The position numbers and the translations under genes are program-made. Positions 35,693-44,541 of a stretch of 64,000 bases of DNA are shown one piece after another. The stretch lies in assembly GCF_003116135.1 (NCBI RefSeq), contig NZ_PDOA01000003.1, positions 372,001-436,000 on the forward strand. The letters are read 5' to 3'. The DNA comes from Teichococcus aestuarii (lineage in GTDB: Bacteria; Pseudomonadota; Alphaproteobacteria; Acetobacterales; Acetobacteraceae). A model generated the notes under the pieces. That model ran no database searches and had not been told where the DNA came from. It saw nothing but the letters and a program-made list of their open reading frames with translations. Positions within the stretch are counted from its first letter, which is position 1, and each line of letters opens with the position of its first letter.

Positions 35693-38002
35693 TCAGGCCC
35701 GCACCGCCTGCAGGAAGCTGTCGGAGCGGCTGCGCAGGGCGCTGGCCTGGCCGGACAGCTCGCGCGCCGCCTCCAGCACATGCCCGGCCGAGCCGCCGGT
35801 CTCCGCCGCCGCCATCCGCACGCTCCCGATGCGGGAGCTGACGGTGCCGGTGGCCTCCGCCACCTGCGCGGCGGCACGCGCGATCTCCTGCGTCGCCGCC
35901 CCCTGCTCCTCCACCGCGGCGGCAATGGCGGTGGCGATGCCGTTGGTCCGTTCCACCGTGCTGCCGATGCCGCGGATCGCCTCCACCGCGCGGCTGGTGG
36001 CGGCCTGCATCTCGGCGATCTGGCTGCTGATCTCCTCGGTGGCGCGGGCGGTCTGCCCGGCCAGGTTCTTCACCTCGGACGCCACCACGGCGAAGCCCTT
36101 GCCCGCCTCCCCCGCCCGCGCCGCCTCGATCGTGGCATTCAGCGCCAGCAGGTTGGTCTGCCCGGCGATGTCGCCGATCAGCTTCACCACGTCGCCGATG
36201 CGCGCCGCCGCCTCGGTCAGGCTGCGCATGGTGGCGTCGGTGGCCTGCGCCTCGGCCACCGCCTGCTGCGTTACCCCCGCCGCCTCGGAAACCCGCCGGG
36301 TGATCTCGACGATCGAGGCCGCCATCTCCTCCGCCGCCGCCGCCACCGCCTGAACGTCCGAGTTGGCGCGGCTGGCCGCGTCGGCCACGGTGCTGGCCTC
36401 CTCCTGCGACTGGCGGGCGGTGGCGGTGAGCCGGCCGGCCGCCTCCTGCATCTCCCCGGCCCGGGTGACGAAGGTCTCCACCACCGATTTGACGTCGGCC
36501 TCGAAGGTGTCGGCCAGCCGGGCCTGCTCGGTCACCATGGTCCAGACCAGCATCGGCCCGACATAGGCGCCGGAAGGGTCGCGGATGGCGCTGACATTGA
36601 GCTCCATCGTCTCGCCGCCCGCGGTGATGCGGGCGCGGTAGGGCAGGCGCGAGCCATCGGCCATCAGGGCGCGCTGGCGGGCCGGGTCGCGGTGGAAGAT
36701 GTCGAAGCTCTTGCCCAGCACCTCCTCCGGCCGGCAGGGCAGGAGGTGGGCGATGCGGTCCTTGAGCACCCCGCGCATCGCCGCGTTCATGTAGTTGATG
36801 CGGAAATCGTCGCGCGGATCGGCGGTGACGATGGCGATCGGCAGCTGCTCCATCATCTGCTTCTGGAGGTAGGATTGCCGCATGTGGACGCGCAGCGCCT
36901 CGGCCGCCGAGGCGATGGCGCCGATCTCGTCCCGCCGGTGCTGCTCCGGCACGGGCTGCGCCGCCTCCCCGGCGGTGATCCGCCCCAGCGCCGCCGCCAG
37001 CCGCCGCATCGGCGCCCCCACCAGCCGGCCCATCCCCCAGGCCGAGAGCAGAAGCACCAGCACCACGGCGCCGCCGGTCCACTGCCCGCCCTGCCGCAGC
37101 GACAGGAGATCCTCCTGCAGCGCCACCTCGGTGCGCCGCGCCGTGGCGGCCAGTGCCTCGCTCAGCCCGTCCATCTGGCGGTCGATCGAGACGCGCACCG
37201 CCACCGCCTCCTGCACCATGGCCTGCCGGCGCAGATTCAGCGCCGCCACATCCGCGGCCAGGGTTCCCATGCGCTCCGCCAGGCCGGAAAGCTGCCGCAG
37301 ATCCGCCGCCAGCCCCGCATCGCGCAGGCCGGGCAGGCTACGCTCAAGCCCTTGCCGGTGCGCCTCGATCTGCGCCACGGCCTGCCGCATCCGCTGCAGC
37401 GGCGCGTCCTCGTCGGTGATCAGGTGGTGCTGCACGGCGTTGCGCAGTTCGCCGGCCGCCATGTGGAGAGACTGCAGGCGGTCGCGCAGCGCGCCGCGCT
37501 CCTCCCCCGGCAGGGCCGCGTACTCGACCATGCCGAGGGCGGGCTCCAACTGCCTGCCATAGGCGCGGAAGGCGGGGAAAAGCTGCTGGTCGCGCGCCTC
37601 CAGCAGATCCCGGCGCAGCCGCGCCAGCTCCATGGCCAGGGTCCGGTAGCGCTCCAGCAGCATCTGCGCCTCGGCCCTCTTCGGGTCGCCCTGGCCGCCC
37701 TGGCCCAGCAGGCGGCGCGCCTCGGCGAGCCACTGCTCCAGCTCCCGCGTGGCCCCCTCCACGGCTGCGGGCGACTGCGCGGCGATGGCGCTGCGGGTGG
37801 CGATTCCCGCGCGCGCCAGCGCGAAACGCACCTCCCGCAACGCGGCATCGGCCTCGGCGGCGACTTTGAGCGTCTGGCTTTCCTGCGCCACGGCGGACAG
37901 CCCCGCATCACTGCGGGCCACCAGCAGCCCCAGCAGGCCAATCGCCAACAGAGCCGAAAGGAGCAGCTTCTGTGCGACGGGCAGGTTCAGCAGTATGCGC
38001 AT
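35693..38002 (-). CDS. Methyl-accepting chemotaxis protein with PAS domain
   Basis: A 769-residue chemoreceptor. Segment one (residues about 12-28) and segment two (about 310-330) are membrane helices bracketing a large helical periplasmic sensor. A HAMP linker follows, then a PAS-like domain (about 395-520, with [20 protein letters not shown]) and the cytoplasmic signalling coiled coil. The hairpin region contains [20 protein letters not shown] and [17 protein letters not shown]. It starts MRILLNLPV; more upstream codons look non-coding. No che genes lie near, so it is an orphan receptor feeding a pathway encoded elsewhere. Its ligand is unknown. Confidence 0.92.
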   Translation of the reverse strand: MRILLNLPVAQKLLLSALLAIGLLGLLVARSDAGLSAVAQESQTLKVAAEADAALREVRFALARAGIATRSAIAAQSPAAVEGATRELEQWLAEARRLLGQGGQGDPKRAEAQMLLERYRTLAMELARLRRDLLEARDQQLFPAFRAYGRQLEPALGMVEYAALPGEERGALRDRLQSLHMAAGELRNAVQHHLITDEDAPLQRMRQAVAQIEAHRQGLERSLPGLRDAGLAADLRQLSGLAERMGTLAADVAALNLRRQAMVQEAVAVRVSIDRQMDGLSEALAATARRTEVALQEDLLSLRQGGQWTGGAVVLVLLLSAWGMGRLVGAPMRRLAAALGRITAGEAAQPVPEQHRRDEIGAIASAAEALRVHMRQSYLQKQMMEQLPIAIVTADPRDDFRINYMNAAMRGVLKDRIAHLLPCRPEEVLGKSFDIFHRDPARQRALMADGSRLPYRARITAGGETMELNVSAIRDPSGAYVGPMLVWTMVTEQARLADTFEADVKSVVETFVTRAGEMQEAAGRLTATARQSQEEASTVADAASRANSDVQAVAAAAEEMAASIVEITRRVSEAAGVTQQAVAEAQATDATMRSLTEAAARIGDVVKLIGDIAGQTNLLALNATIEAARAGEAGKGFAVVASEVKNLAGQTARATEEISSQIAEMQAATSRAVEAIRGIGSTVERTNGIATAIAAAVEEQGAATQEIARAAAQVAEATGTVSSRIGSVRMAAAETGGSAGHVLEAARELSGQASALRSRSDSFLQAVRA

Positions 38003-38119
38003 TGGCGGCCCTCCAGCGTCTGGTTCGGCCGCAGAATGCCCCGCCAGGCTTAAGGCCTTGTGAAACGCCACTGTTTCAGCCCGCCGCCCGCCCTCCCCCG
38101 CCGCGCCGTGCCGCCGCCC

Positions 38120-39115
38120 TCAGGCTGCCACGAGCTTGTCCGGCAGGTTGATGCCCTTCTCGCGGAAGTAGCGCGCCGCGCCGGGATGGAAGGGCAGGAA
38201 GCCGTTCTTGGCGGCATTGGCCGGCACCGTCTCGCGCGCCGCCGCGATCGCCTGCACCAGCTGCGCGTTGCCGTCCATCACCGCCTTGACGATGGCATAG
38301 ACCAGGCCCTCGTCCAGACTGCGATGCGCGATGGCGAAGTTGAACATGCCGACCACCCGCAGATCGCGCCCGGCGGTGCGGTAGGTGCTGGCCGGGATGG
38401 TGCCGGGGGAGAGCTCGGGCAGCGCCGCCGTCAGCTTCGCCACCTCCGCCTCGGTGAAGTCGAGGAACACCACATCGCCCTGCGTCTCGGCCTCGCTGAA
38501 GGAGGGCACGGGGATGCCGGAGGCGAAGAGGTAGGCATCCAGCAGCCCGTCCTGCAGCTGCCCCGCCATGTCGGAGCCGGAGCCGTAGCGCACCGCCCCC
38601 GGCTTGTAGCCCAGCGTGCTCATGATGATGGGGAAGTAGGTGCCGGGCGTGCCCCCGCGCGGGCCGACGCCGATGTTCTTGCCCTCCAGCTGCGCGAAGC
38701 GGGTGATGCCGCTGCGCTTCAGCGCGATGCCGTGGAAGGGCGTGTCATACATCGGGAACAGCGCGCGGATCTCGCGGAACTGCTTGCCCTGGGTCCAGTC
38801 GCCCTTGCCTTCCCAGGCCTGCAGCGCCACGCCCATGGTGGTCATGGCGATCTCCACCTCCTTGCGCTCCACCAGCAGGATGTTCTGGTTCGGCCCCTGG
38901 GTGGTCCGGTAGGAGATGGCGACCCCCGTCGCCGCCTGCGCCATCTGCCCCCAGGCCGGGCCGTAGAGCGCGTAGGTGCCGCCCGGCGCCGCCGTGCCCA
39001 TGGTGAGCGCGCGCGGCCAGCCGGCCTGCTTGGGCTGCGCCGCCGCCAGGCGTGGCGCCAGCACCGGCAGCGTGGCCGCCAGCGCGCCGGCGAAGAGCAT
39101 CTCGCGTCGTTGCAT
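38120..39115 (-). CDS. TAXI-family TRAP transporter solute-binding protein
   Basis: A 331-residue periplasmic receptor of the TAXI (TRAP-associated extracytoplasmic immunogenic) family. The Tat-like leader MQRREMLFAGALAATLPVLAP ends near AAAQP. The mature protein begins LTMGTAAPGGTYALYGPAWG, and GKNIGVGPRGGTPGTYF is the family's ligand-binding motif. No TRAP membrane component is encoded beside it, so its partner must be elsewhere. The ligand is not predictable; known family members bind organic acids or glutamate-like compounds. Confidence 0.9.
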   Translation of the reverse strand: MQRREMLFAGALAATLPVLAPRLAAAQPKQAGWPRALTMGTAAPGGTYALYGPAWGQMAQAATGVAISYRTTQGPNQNILLVERKEVEIAMTTMGVALQAWEGKGDWTQGKQFREIRALFPMYDTPFHGIALKRSGITRFAQLEGKNIGVGPRGGTPGTYFPIIMSTLGYKPGAVRYGSGSDMAGQLQDGLLDAYLFASGIPVPSFSEAETQGDVVFLDFTEAEVAKLTAALPELSPGTIPASTYRTAGRDLRVVGMFNFAIAHRSLDEGLVYAIVKAVMDGNAQLVQAIAAARETVPANAAKNGFLPFHPGAARYFREKGINLPDKLVAA

Positions 39116-39280
39116 CGGTCTTCCTTCCCTGTCCGCGGCGGCCGCGGCCGCCGTCCTGGCCCGGCCCCGATCATGCCGCCGGGTGTGGCCGGGGAGCAGC
39201 GTGCCGCAGCGCGCCACACAAAGGAAGCACCACGATCGCCCCCCCTTGCGGCGCGGCGCGGGGGGCGTAGATCAGGCGGC

Positions 39281-39712
39281 GTGCTGCACATCATCAAGCT
39301 CTGCGTCGGCCCGCGCGACGTGGCCTCCCTCCGCGCCGCGCAGGAGCGGCGCGCCCGCCTCGACCCGCCGCTCCGCCACCTCACCCGCATGCAGCCCAAG
39401 CGGGCGGAGGAGGTGCTGGCGGGCGGCTCGCTCTACTGGGTGGTGGCCGGCTTCGCCTGCGTCCGCCAGCGCATCCTCGACATCCGCACCGAGGCGGCGG
39501 AGGACGGCACGGCGTACGCCGCCCTGGTGCTGGACCCGGCGCTGGTGGCGGTGGCAGCACGGCCGGTGAAGGCCTTCCAGGGCTGGCGCTACCTGGCGCC
39601 CGAGGCCGCGCCGCCCGACATCGCCGCCCGCCCCGACGGCGCGGCGGATGACGGCATCGCCGCCCTGCCCGAGGCGCTGCGGCGCGAGTTGCAGCTGCTC
39701 TGCCTGCTCTGA
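39281..39712 (+). CDS. DUF1489 family protein
   Basis: A 143-residue alphaproteobacterial protein of unknown function. It opens (GTG start) LHIIKLCVGPRDVASLRAAQ, has the PLRHLTRMQPKRAEEVLAGG segment and SLYWVVAGF, and ends with a short leucine-rich helix, all typical of DUF1489. The start is GTG, preceded by an AGGCGG site, because no ATG fits the family N-terminus. It is divergent from the TAXI receptor gene, with about 165 bases of promoter space between. It is probably an RNA- or DNA-associated protein, but that is only a guess. Confidence 0.85.
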   Translation: MLHIIKLCVGPRDVASLRAAQERRARLDPPLRHLTRMQPKRAEEVLAGGSLYWVVAGFACVRQRILDIRTEAAEDGTAYAALVLDPALVAVAARPVKAFQGWRYLAPEAAPPDIAARPDGAADDGIAALPEALRRELQLLCLL

Positions 39713-39825
39713 AGGCAAACACTTCATTACGGTGAATTCAGCGCCGGCCCATCCTGGCGAGAGGCCAGCTTGCGCAGCCTGTTGGCTGAGGGGCGTGCTT
39801 CCCTCGCCATCAGGAATCCACCGCA

Positions 39826-40095
39826 ATGCTCCGCTCGTTCCGCCTCCTGCTCGCGGCCTTCGCCCTGGCCGCACCGCTGGCCCTGACCGCCCTTTCCGGC
39901 ACCGCCGAGGCCCGCGCCCCGCGTGGCCAGGCCGTCACGGCAGGTACCCAGGCACAGCCGGCGGCGGCGCGCCAGCACACCCGCCGCCACAGCGCGCGCA
40001 GCACCACCCGCCAGCGCCAGCACGCCAGCGCCGTCAAGCGCACCCAGCGCCAGCAGGCCGCCCGCGCCCGCCGCGCCGCCCGCACGGCCGGCTGA
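39826..40095 (+). CDS. Small basic exported protein
   Basis: An 89-residue protein with a signal peptide (MLRSFRLLLAAFALAAPLAL) and probable cleavage after AEARA. The 60-residue mature part is almost only Arg, Gln, Ala, His and Thr (for example RQHTRRHSARSTTRQRQ) and has no hydrophobic core, so it is likely intrinsically disordered, strongly positively charged and able to bind nucleic acid, phospholipid or cell-wall polymers. It is followed by a textbook terminator, so it is an independent transcription unit. I do not recognise a family. Confidence 0.6.
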   Translation: MLRSFRLLLAAFALAAPLALTALSGTAEARAPRGQAVTAGTQAQPAAARQHTRRHSARSTTRQRQHASAVKRTQRQQAARARRAARTAG

Positions 40096-40177
40096 GCAGG
40101 GCGCCCGGATTCGGCGGCGGCCTTATTTCCCGGCAGGCCGCCGTCCGATCAGCCAGCCCTTCCGGGGGCCGGCTGTT

Positions 40178-40212
40178 GGGCCGGCCGGCTCGTCCGGCCG
40201 GCCCATTTTTTC
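40178..40212 (+). terminator. Intrinsic terminator with T6 tract
   Basis: Arms GGGCCGGCCGG and CCGGCCGGCCC form an 11-bp stem around CTCGT, followed by ATTTTTTC. It ends the small basic gene and overlaps the last codons of the convergent hydrogenase-like operon. Confidence 0.85.
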
Positions 40213-40861
40213 AGGTGGGGTCCTGCTTCCAGGCAGGGTCCTGCGCCGGGTCCCTGGGCTGCGGCTGCGCCCAGTCCTCCAGGGAAGGCTCCACGGGCCG
40301 TGGCGGCAGCACCGGCGGCGGCGCCGAGACCTCCGCCTCCAGCAGCGCCAGCAGCCCCTCCAGCAGCAGGGTCGGGCTGGGCGGGCAGCCGGGGATCAGC
40401 AGGTCCACCGGCACGACCTGACCGACGCCGCCCTCCTCCACCGCCGGGCTGCCCTGGAACACGCCGCCATCCACCGCGCAGTCGCCCACCGCCACCACCC
40501 ATTTCGGGTCGGGCATGGCGGCATGGGTGCGCAGCAGGGCCTCGTTCATGTTGCGCGCGGCCGGCCCGGTGACGAGCAGCACATCGGCGTGGCGCGGCGA
40601 GGCGACGAAGCGCAGCCCGAACCGCTCCAGGTCGTAGGCCACGCCGGAGAGGGCGTTCACCTCCAGCTCGCAGCCATTGCAGGAGCCGGCATCGACATGG
40701 CGGATCGCCAGGCTGCGGCCGAGGCGGCCGCGCGCCATGGCGTCCAGCCGCTCCACCAGGGCGGCGACGATCTCGGGCGTGCTCTCCGGCGGCGGGTCGG
40801 TCAGCGGGCGGCGGAACACGGTGCGCGCCAGATCGGCGAGCAGCGGGCGGGGCCAGGGCAT
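40211..40861 (-). CDS. NuoB/HyfI-like Fe-S small subunit of the hydrogenase-related complex
   Basis: A 216-residue protein homologous to NuoB and to HycG/HyfI of membrane-bound hydrogenases. All four cluster ligands are present: Cys61 and Cys64 in SCNGCELEV, Cys128 in VGDCAVDGG and Cys159 in PGCPPSP. It should therefore bind the terminal 4Fe-4S cluster next to the large subunit. The C-terminal 40 residues are proline-rich and variable. It is the last gene of the operon, 26 bases after the large subunit. The complex probably has no hydrogenase activity because its partner lacks Ni-Fe ligands. Confidence 0.85.
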   Translation of the reverse strand: MPWPRPLLADLARTVFRRPLTDPPPESTPEIVAALVERLDAMARGRLGRSLAIRHVDAGSCNGCELEVNALSGVAYDLERFGLRFVASPRHADVLLVTGPAARNMNEALLRTHAAMPDPKWVVAVGDCAVDGGVFQGSPAVEEGGVGQVVPVDLLIPGCPPSPTLLLEGLLALLEAEVSAPPPVLPPRPVEPSLEDWAQPQPRDPAQDPAWKQDPT

Positions 40862-40887
40862 CTGTCAGTCTCCCTGCCGGGGCGGGG

Positions 40888-42393
40888 TCACAGGTCCACC
40901 CCGCTGTAGGAGGCGTTGAAGGATTTGTTGCAGAGCGGGAAGTCGGCCACGATGTCGCCCTCCACCGCCGCCTCCAGCAGCGGCCAGTGCAGCCAGGAGG
41001 GATCGCGCGGGAAGATGGCGCGGATCAGCCCCGCCTCGTCCAGCGCCATCCAGCACAGCACCTCGCCGCGGAAGCCCTCCACCACGCCGACCCCCTCCCC
41101 CGCCCGGGCGGGAATGGGCAGCAGCGTCTCGCCCGCCTCCAGCCGCGCCAGCAGGGCGGCCACCATGGCCAGGCTCTCGGCCAGCTCGTCGAGGCGGATC
41201 TGCAGCCGCGCCTCCACATCGCCCGCCTGGCGCAGCGGCACGGTGAAGCCGAGGCGGTCATAGGGCGCGTAGGGCATGTCCCGCCGTGCGTCGAAATCCC
41301 GCCCCGAGGCGCGGCCGACATAGCCGCCGGCGGCGAAGCCCGCCGCCAGGCCAGGGCGCAGCGTGCCGGTGCCGGCCAGCCGGTCCTGCAGGCTGGCATG
41401 GCCTTCGATCGCGCGGCGCAGCGCCGGCAGCCCGGCCACCACCGCCGCCAGCGCGGCCAGAATCGCCTCCGGCCCGCTCGGCGCGATGTCGATGGAGACG
41501 CCGCCCGGCACCACGCGGTCCATCATCAGCCGGTGGCCGAAGGCGGCGTCCGCCGCGCGCAGCACACGCTCGCGCAGCAGGCCGCAGCGGGCATGCGGCC
41601 AGGCGAAGGCGGCGTCGTTGCAGAGAAAGCCGATATCGTTGAGGTGGTTGGCGATGCGCTCCAGCTCCGCCATCACGCCGCGCAGCAGGGTGGCGCGTGG
41701 CGGCGGCGTGACGCCGGTGGCGGCCTCGGCGGCGGCGGCGAAGGCCCAGGCATGCGCCACGGTGGAATCGCCCGAGAGCCGCGCCGCCAGCCGCGCCGCC
41801 AGCCGGGGCGACTTGCCCCGCATCAGCCCCAGCACGCCCTTGTGCGCGTAGCCCAGACGCGTCTCCAGCCGGACGATGGTCTCGCCCTGCACATGGAAGC
41901 GGAAATGCCCCGGCTCGATCACGCCCGCATGCACGGGCCCGACCGGGATCTGGTGCACCCCCTCCCCCTCGGCGGGCAGGAAGGCGGGCTGCGGCAGCTC
42001 GCCCACCGGCGGGCTGGGCGACTTGCCGAGCGGGGCGTGGAGCGGCCACACGCCGTGGTCCAGCCAGGGGCGGGAATCCACCGCCCCCTCGGCGCGCAGC
42101 CCCCAGAGATCGGCCACCATGCGCTCGAAGCGGCTGGCGGCGGGGCGGGCGGGGGAGAGGGCGGCATAGCGGCCGCCCGTGGCATCGGCCGTGGCCAGCA
42201 GCGGCGGGCCGCCCCCGGCATGGCGGAAGGCGGCGTGCACCCGCTCGGCCTCGCCCCACAGGCCCAGGAATTCCAGCTCCGGCTCCTGCCGCAGCGCGGC
42301 GGGCAGCGCCGCCCAGCCGCCCTCGTCCAGCCGCCAGCGCAAGGGCGAACGGCGGGTGCCGGACTGGATCAGGCGGGTGGCGGGGCCATTCAT
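40888..42393 (-). CDS. NuoC/D-HyfG-like large subunit without Ni-Fe ligands
   Basis: A 501-residue fusion: an N-terminal NuoC-like part (to about residue 130) and a NuoD/[NiFe]-hydrogenase-like large subunit. The segment IPVGPVHAGVIEPGHFRFHV and the LARLEAGE region are family-typical. In true group 4 hydrogenases the first motif reads RxCGICGFAH; here the aligned sequence is RLSGDSTVAH (residues 205-214), with serines at both cysteine positions. The second CxxC is also missing: the C-terminus ends PLCNKSFNASYSGVDL with a lone Cys488. Nickel-iron cannot be bound in the usual way. The start MNGPATRLIQSG is set by homology. Confidence 0.85.
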   Translation of the reverse strand: MNGPATRLIQSGTRRSPLRWRLDEGGWAALPAALRQEPELEFLGLWGEAERVHAAFRHAGGGPPLLATADATGGRYAALSPARPAASRFERMVADLWGLRAEGAVDSRPWLDHGVWPLHAPLGKSPSPPVGELPQPAFLPAEGEGVHQIPVGPVHAGVIEPGHFRFHVQGETIVRLETRLGYAHKGVLGLMRGKSPRLAARLAARLSGDSTVAHAWAFAAAAEAATGVTPPPRATLLRGVMAELERIANHLNDIGFLCNDAAFAWPHARCGLLRERVLRAADAAFGHRLMMDRVVPGGVSIDIAPSGPEAILAALAAVVAGLPALRRAIEGHASLQDRLAGTGTLRPGLAAGFAAGGYVGRASGRDFDARRDMPYAPYDRLGFTVPLRQAGDVEARLQIRLDELAESLAMVAALLARLEAGETLLPIPARAGEGVGVVEGFRGEVLCWMALDEAGLIRAIFPRDPSWLHWPLLEAAVEGDIVADFPLCNKSFNASYSGVDL

Positions 42394-42412
42394 GGCGCGA
42401 ACCTCGCGGGGG

Positions 42413-43852
42413 TCATCCGGCGATCCTCGCGGCCTCGGCCAGCAGGGCGGCGAGCGGCGCGGGCAGCGCCATCCCCAGCGCCAGCGCCAGCAGCAGGTGG
42501 AGCTGCGCCGGGGCCAGCACCGCCCATTCGCCAAGCGCGGGCGGCGGGGCGCCGGGCGCGTCGGCCGTGGCCGGGCCGAAGCAGAGATCCTGCAGGGTGC
42601 GCAGCAGCGCCAGCGCCGCCACCAGCAGGCCGAGGCCGAGCGGCAGGGCCAGCCAGGGCAGCCGCGCCACGCTCTGCTGCGCCATCAGGAACTCGCTGGC
42701 GAAGAGGGAGAAGGGCGGCAGCCCGGCGGTGGCGAGGATGGCGAGCGCCAGCGTCCAGCCCAGCACCGGATGGGAGAGGTTCAGCCCGCCGATGGCGGCG
42801 AGGCGCTGCCCGCCCTTCAGCACGATGGCGCGGCCAAGGGCGAAGAACAGGGCGCTCTTGACCAGCGAATGGCCGAGCATGTGCAGCAGCCCCGCCATCG
42901 CCGCCGGCCCGCCCAGCCCGAAGGCGAAGGCGGCGAGGCCCATATGCTCGATGCTGCTCCAGGCGAAGAGGCGCCGCGCATCCCGCCGCCGCCACAGCGC
43001 GAAGGCGGCCAGCAGCAGCGAGGCGAGGCCCATCGCCACCATCAGCGCGCCGGGCGGCAGCGGCCCGGGGTTCAGCGCCACGATGGCCTTGGCGCGCAGG
43101 ATGGCGTGCAACGCCGCGTTCAGCAGCAGGCCGGAGAGCACGGCGGAGATCGCCATCGGCCCCTCGGCATGGGCATCGGGCAGCCAGGAATGCAGCGGCA
43201 CCAGCCCCGCCTTGGTGCCGTAGCCCACCAGCAGGAAGACGAAGGCGAGCGTCATCAGCGCCGGATCGGCCTCCCGCGCCACGCGGCCGAGGGCGGCAAT
43301 GGAGAGGGAGGCGGCACCACCCCCGGTGAGCGGCTGCGCCGCCAGCGCCAGCACGATGGTGCCGAACAGCGCCAGCCCGATGCCGACGCCGCACAGCATC
43401 AGGAACTTCCAGGCCGCCTCGATGGCGGCGGGGGTGCGGTGCAGCGCCACCATCAGCACGCTGGCCAGCGTGGCCAGCTCGATCGCCACCCACATCAGGC
43501 CGAGATTGTCGGCCAGCAGCGCCAGGTGGTTGGCGCCGAGGAAAAGCTGGAAGGCGGCGTGGTAGGCCCGCCCGGCGCGCGGGCCGAAGCCCTCCGCCGG
43601 CAGGGTGGCGGCCGAGAACACCGCCGTGGTGAGGCCGACCAGCCCCGAGAGCAGCAGCAGCGGCAGGTTCAGCGCGTCGAGATGCAGCAGCCCCTCGACC
43701 TCGCGCGGCAGGGCGAGCAGCGCCAGCGCCAGCAGGAAGCCGCCGGCCGAGAAGCCGATATTGGCCAGCGCCGCCACGGGCTGGCGGGGGATCGCGGCCA
43801 GCACCACCGCGCCCAGGAAGGGCAGCAGCACCAGGAGGGCGGGGTGCATCAT
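42413..43852 (-). CDS. Proton-pumping antiporter-like subunit (HyfF-like)
   Basis: A 479-residue polytopic protein of the NuoL/M/N and Mrp-antiporter superfamily. Landmarks are the conserved glutamate helix (WVAIELATLASVLMVA), the LVGYGTKAGLVPLHSWLPDAHAEGP channel motif with its key lysine, and the second lysine/histidine segment (FAWSSIEHMGLAAFAF and LGHSLVKSALFF). These are the proton-path residues of such subunits. Two adjacent ATGs overlap the previous stop, giving coupled translation. It should contribute one ion channel to the complex. Confidence 0.87.
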   Translation of the reverse strand: MMHPALLVLLPFLGAVVLAAIPRQPVAALANIGFSAGGFLLALALLALPREVEGLLHLDALNLPLLLLSGLVGLTTAVFSAATLPAEGFGPRAGRAYHAAFQLFLGANHLALLADNLGLMWVAIELATLASVLMVALHRTPAAIEAAWKFLMLCGVGIGLALFGTIVLALAAQPLTGGGAASLSIAALGRVAREADPALMTLAFVFLLVGYGTKAGLVPLHSWLPDAHAEGPMAISAVLSGLLLNAALHAILRAKAIVALNPGPLPPGALMVAMGLASLLLAAFALWRRRDARRLFAWSSIEHMGLAAFAFGLGGPAAMAGLLHMLGHSLVKSALFFALGRAIVLKGGQRLAAIGGLNLSHPVLGWTLALAILATAGLPPFSLFASEFLMAQQSVARLPWLALPLGLGLLVAALALLRTLQDLCFGPATADAPGAPPPALGEWAVLAPAQLHLLLALALGMALPAPLAALLAEAARIAG

Positions 43853-44529
43853 GCGCCCTCCCCCTCCCGCTCGCCGCGATGCGCGTGCAGGGCGGAGACG
43901 TCGAGGCTGGCGAGGCTCTCGCGCAGGCGGAAGACGAAGAAGCCGGCAACGGCGGCCAGCATCAGCACCAGCGCGGCGGTGGACAGCTCCAGCACCAGCG
44001 GCATGCCCCGCACGCCGGAGGCGGCCAGCACCAGCCCGTTCTCCAGGCTGAGCAGCCCCACCAGCTGGCTGATGGCGTTGTGCCGCGTGATCATCATCAG
44101 CATGCCGAGCAGCACCACGGAAAGGGCCAGCGCCAGATCCTCCCGCGCCTGAAGGCCGGCGCCGGCGGTGGCCGGCAGCACCACCATCAGCGCCAGCGCC
44201 ACCAGTGCGACGCCCGCCACCATGCTGGCGCCGATGCCGAGCGCCGGCTCCACCGCGCGCTGCACCGCGAGATGGCGGACAAGGCGGCGCAGCGCCAGCG
44301 GCAGCAGCACCGCCTGCGCCACCGCCGCCAGCAGCGCGGTGAGGTAGAGGCCCGGCGCCCCCTGCGCCCAGCCCTGCCACGCCACGGCCAGCGCCAGCAG
44401 CGCCCCCTGCGCGGCGAAGGCGGCGATGACGCCGGAAAGGCGCCGCTGGTAGAGCAGCACGAAGGAGAACAGCAGCACGCCGCCGCCCAGCAGGTGCGCC
44501 ATGTCGTAGGAAAGCTGGCCGAAGCCCAT
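43849..44529 (-). CDS. HyfE-like membrane subunit
   Basis: A 226-residue polytopic membrane protein homologous to HyfE of hydrogenase-4, which combines NuoK-like helices. A 4-base overlap joins it to the next gene. The MMITRHNAISQLVGLLSLENGL segment is strongly family-like, with the glutamate in LENG being the proton-path residue seen in NuoK. About seven hydrophobic helices are visible. The C-terminal 20 residues are charged (HAHRGEREGEGA) and cytoplasmic. Confidence 0.84.
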   Translation of the reverse strand: MGFGQLSYDMAHLLGGGVLLFSFVLLYQRRLSGVIAAFAAQGALLALAVAWQGWAQGAPGLYLTALLAAVAQAVLLPLALRRLVRHLAVQRAVEPALGIGASMVAGVALVALALMVVLPATAGAGLQAREDLALALSVVLLGMLMMITRHNAISQLVGLLSLENGLVLAASGVRGMPLVLELSTAALVLMLAAVAGFFVFRLRESLASLDVSALHAHRGEREGEGA

Positions 44530-44541
44530 GCCGCGCGCCCT

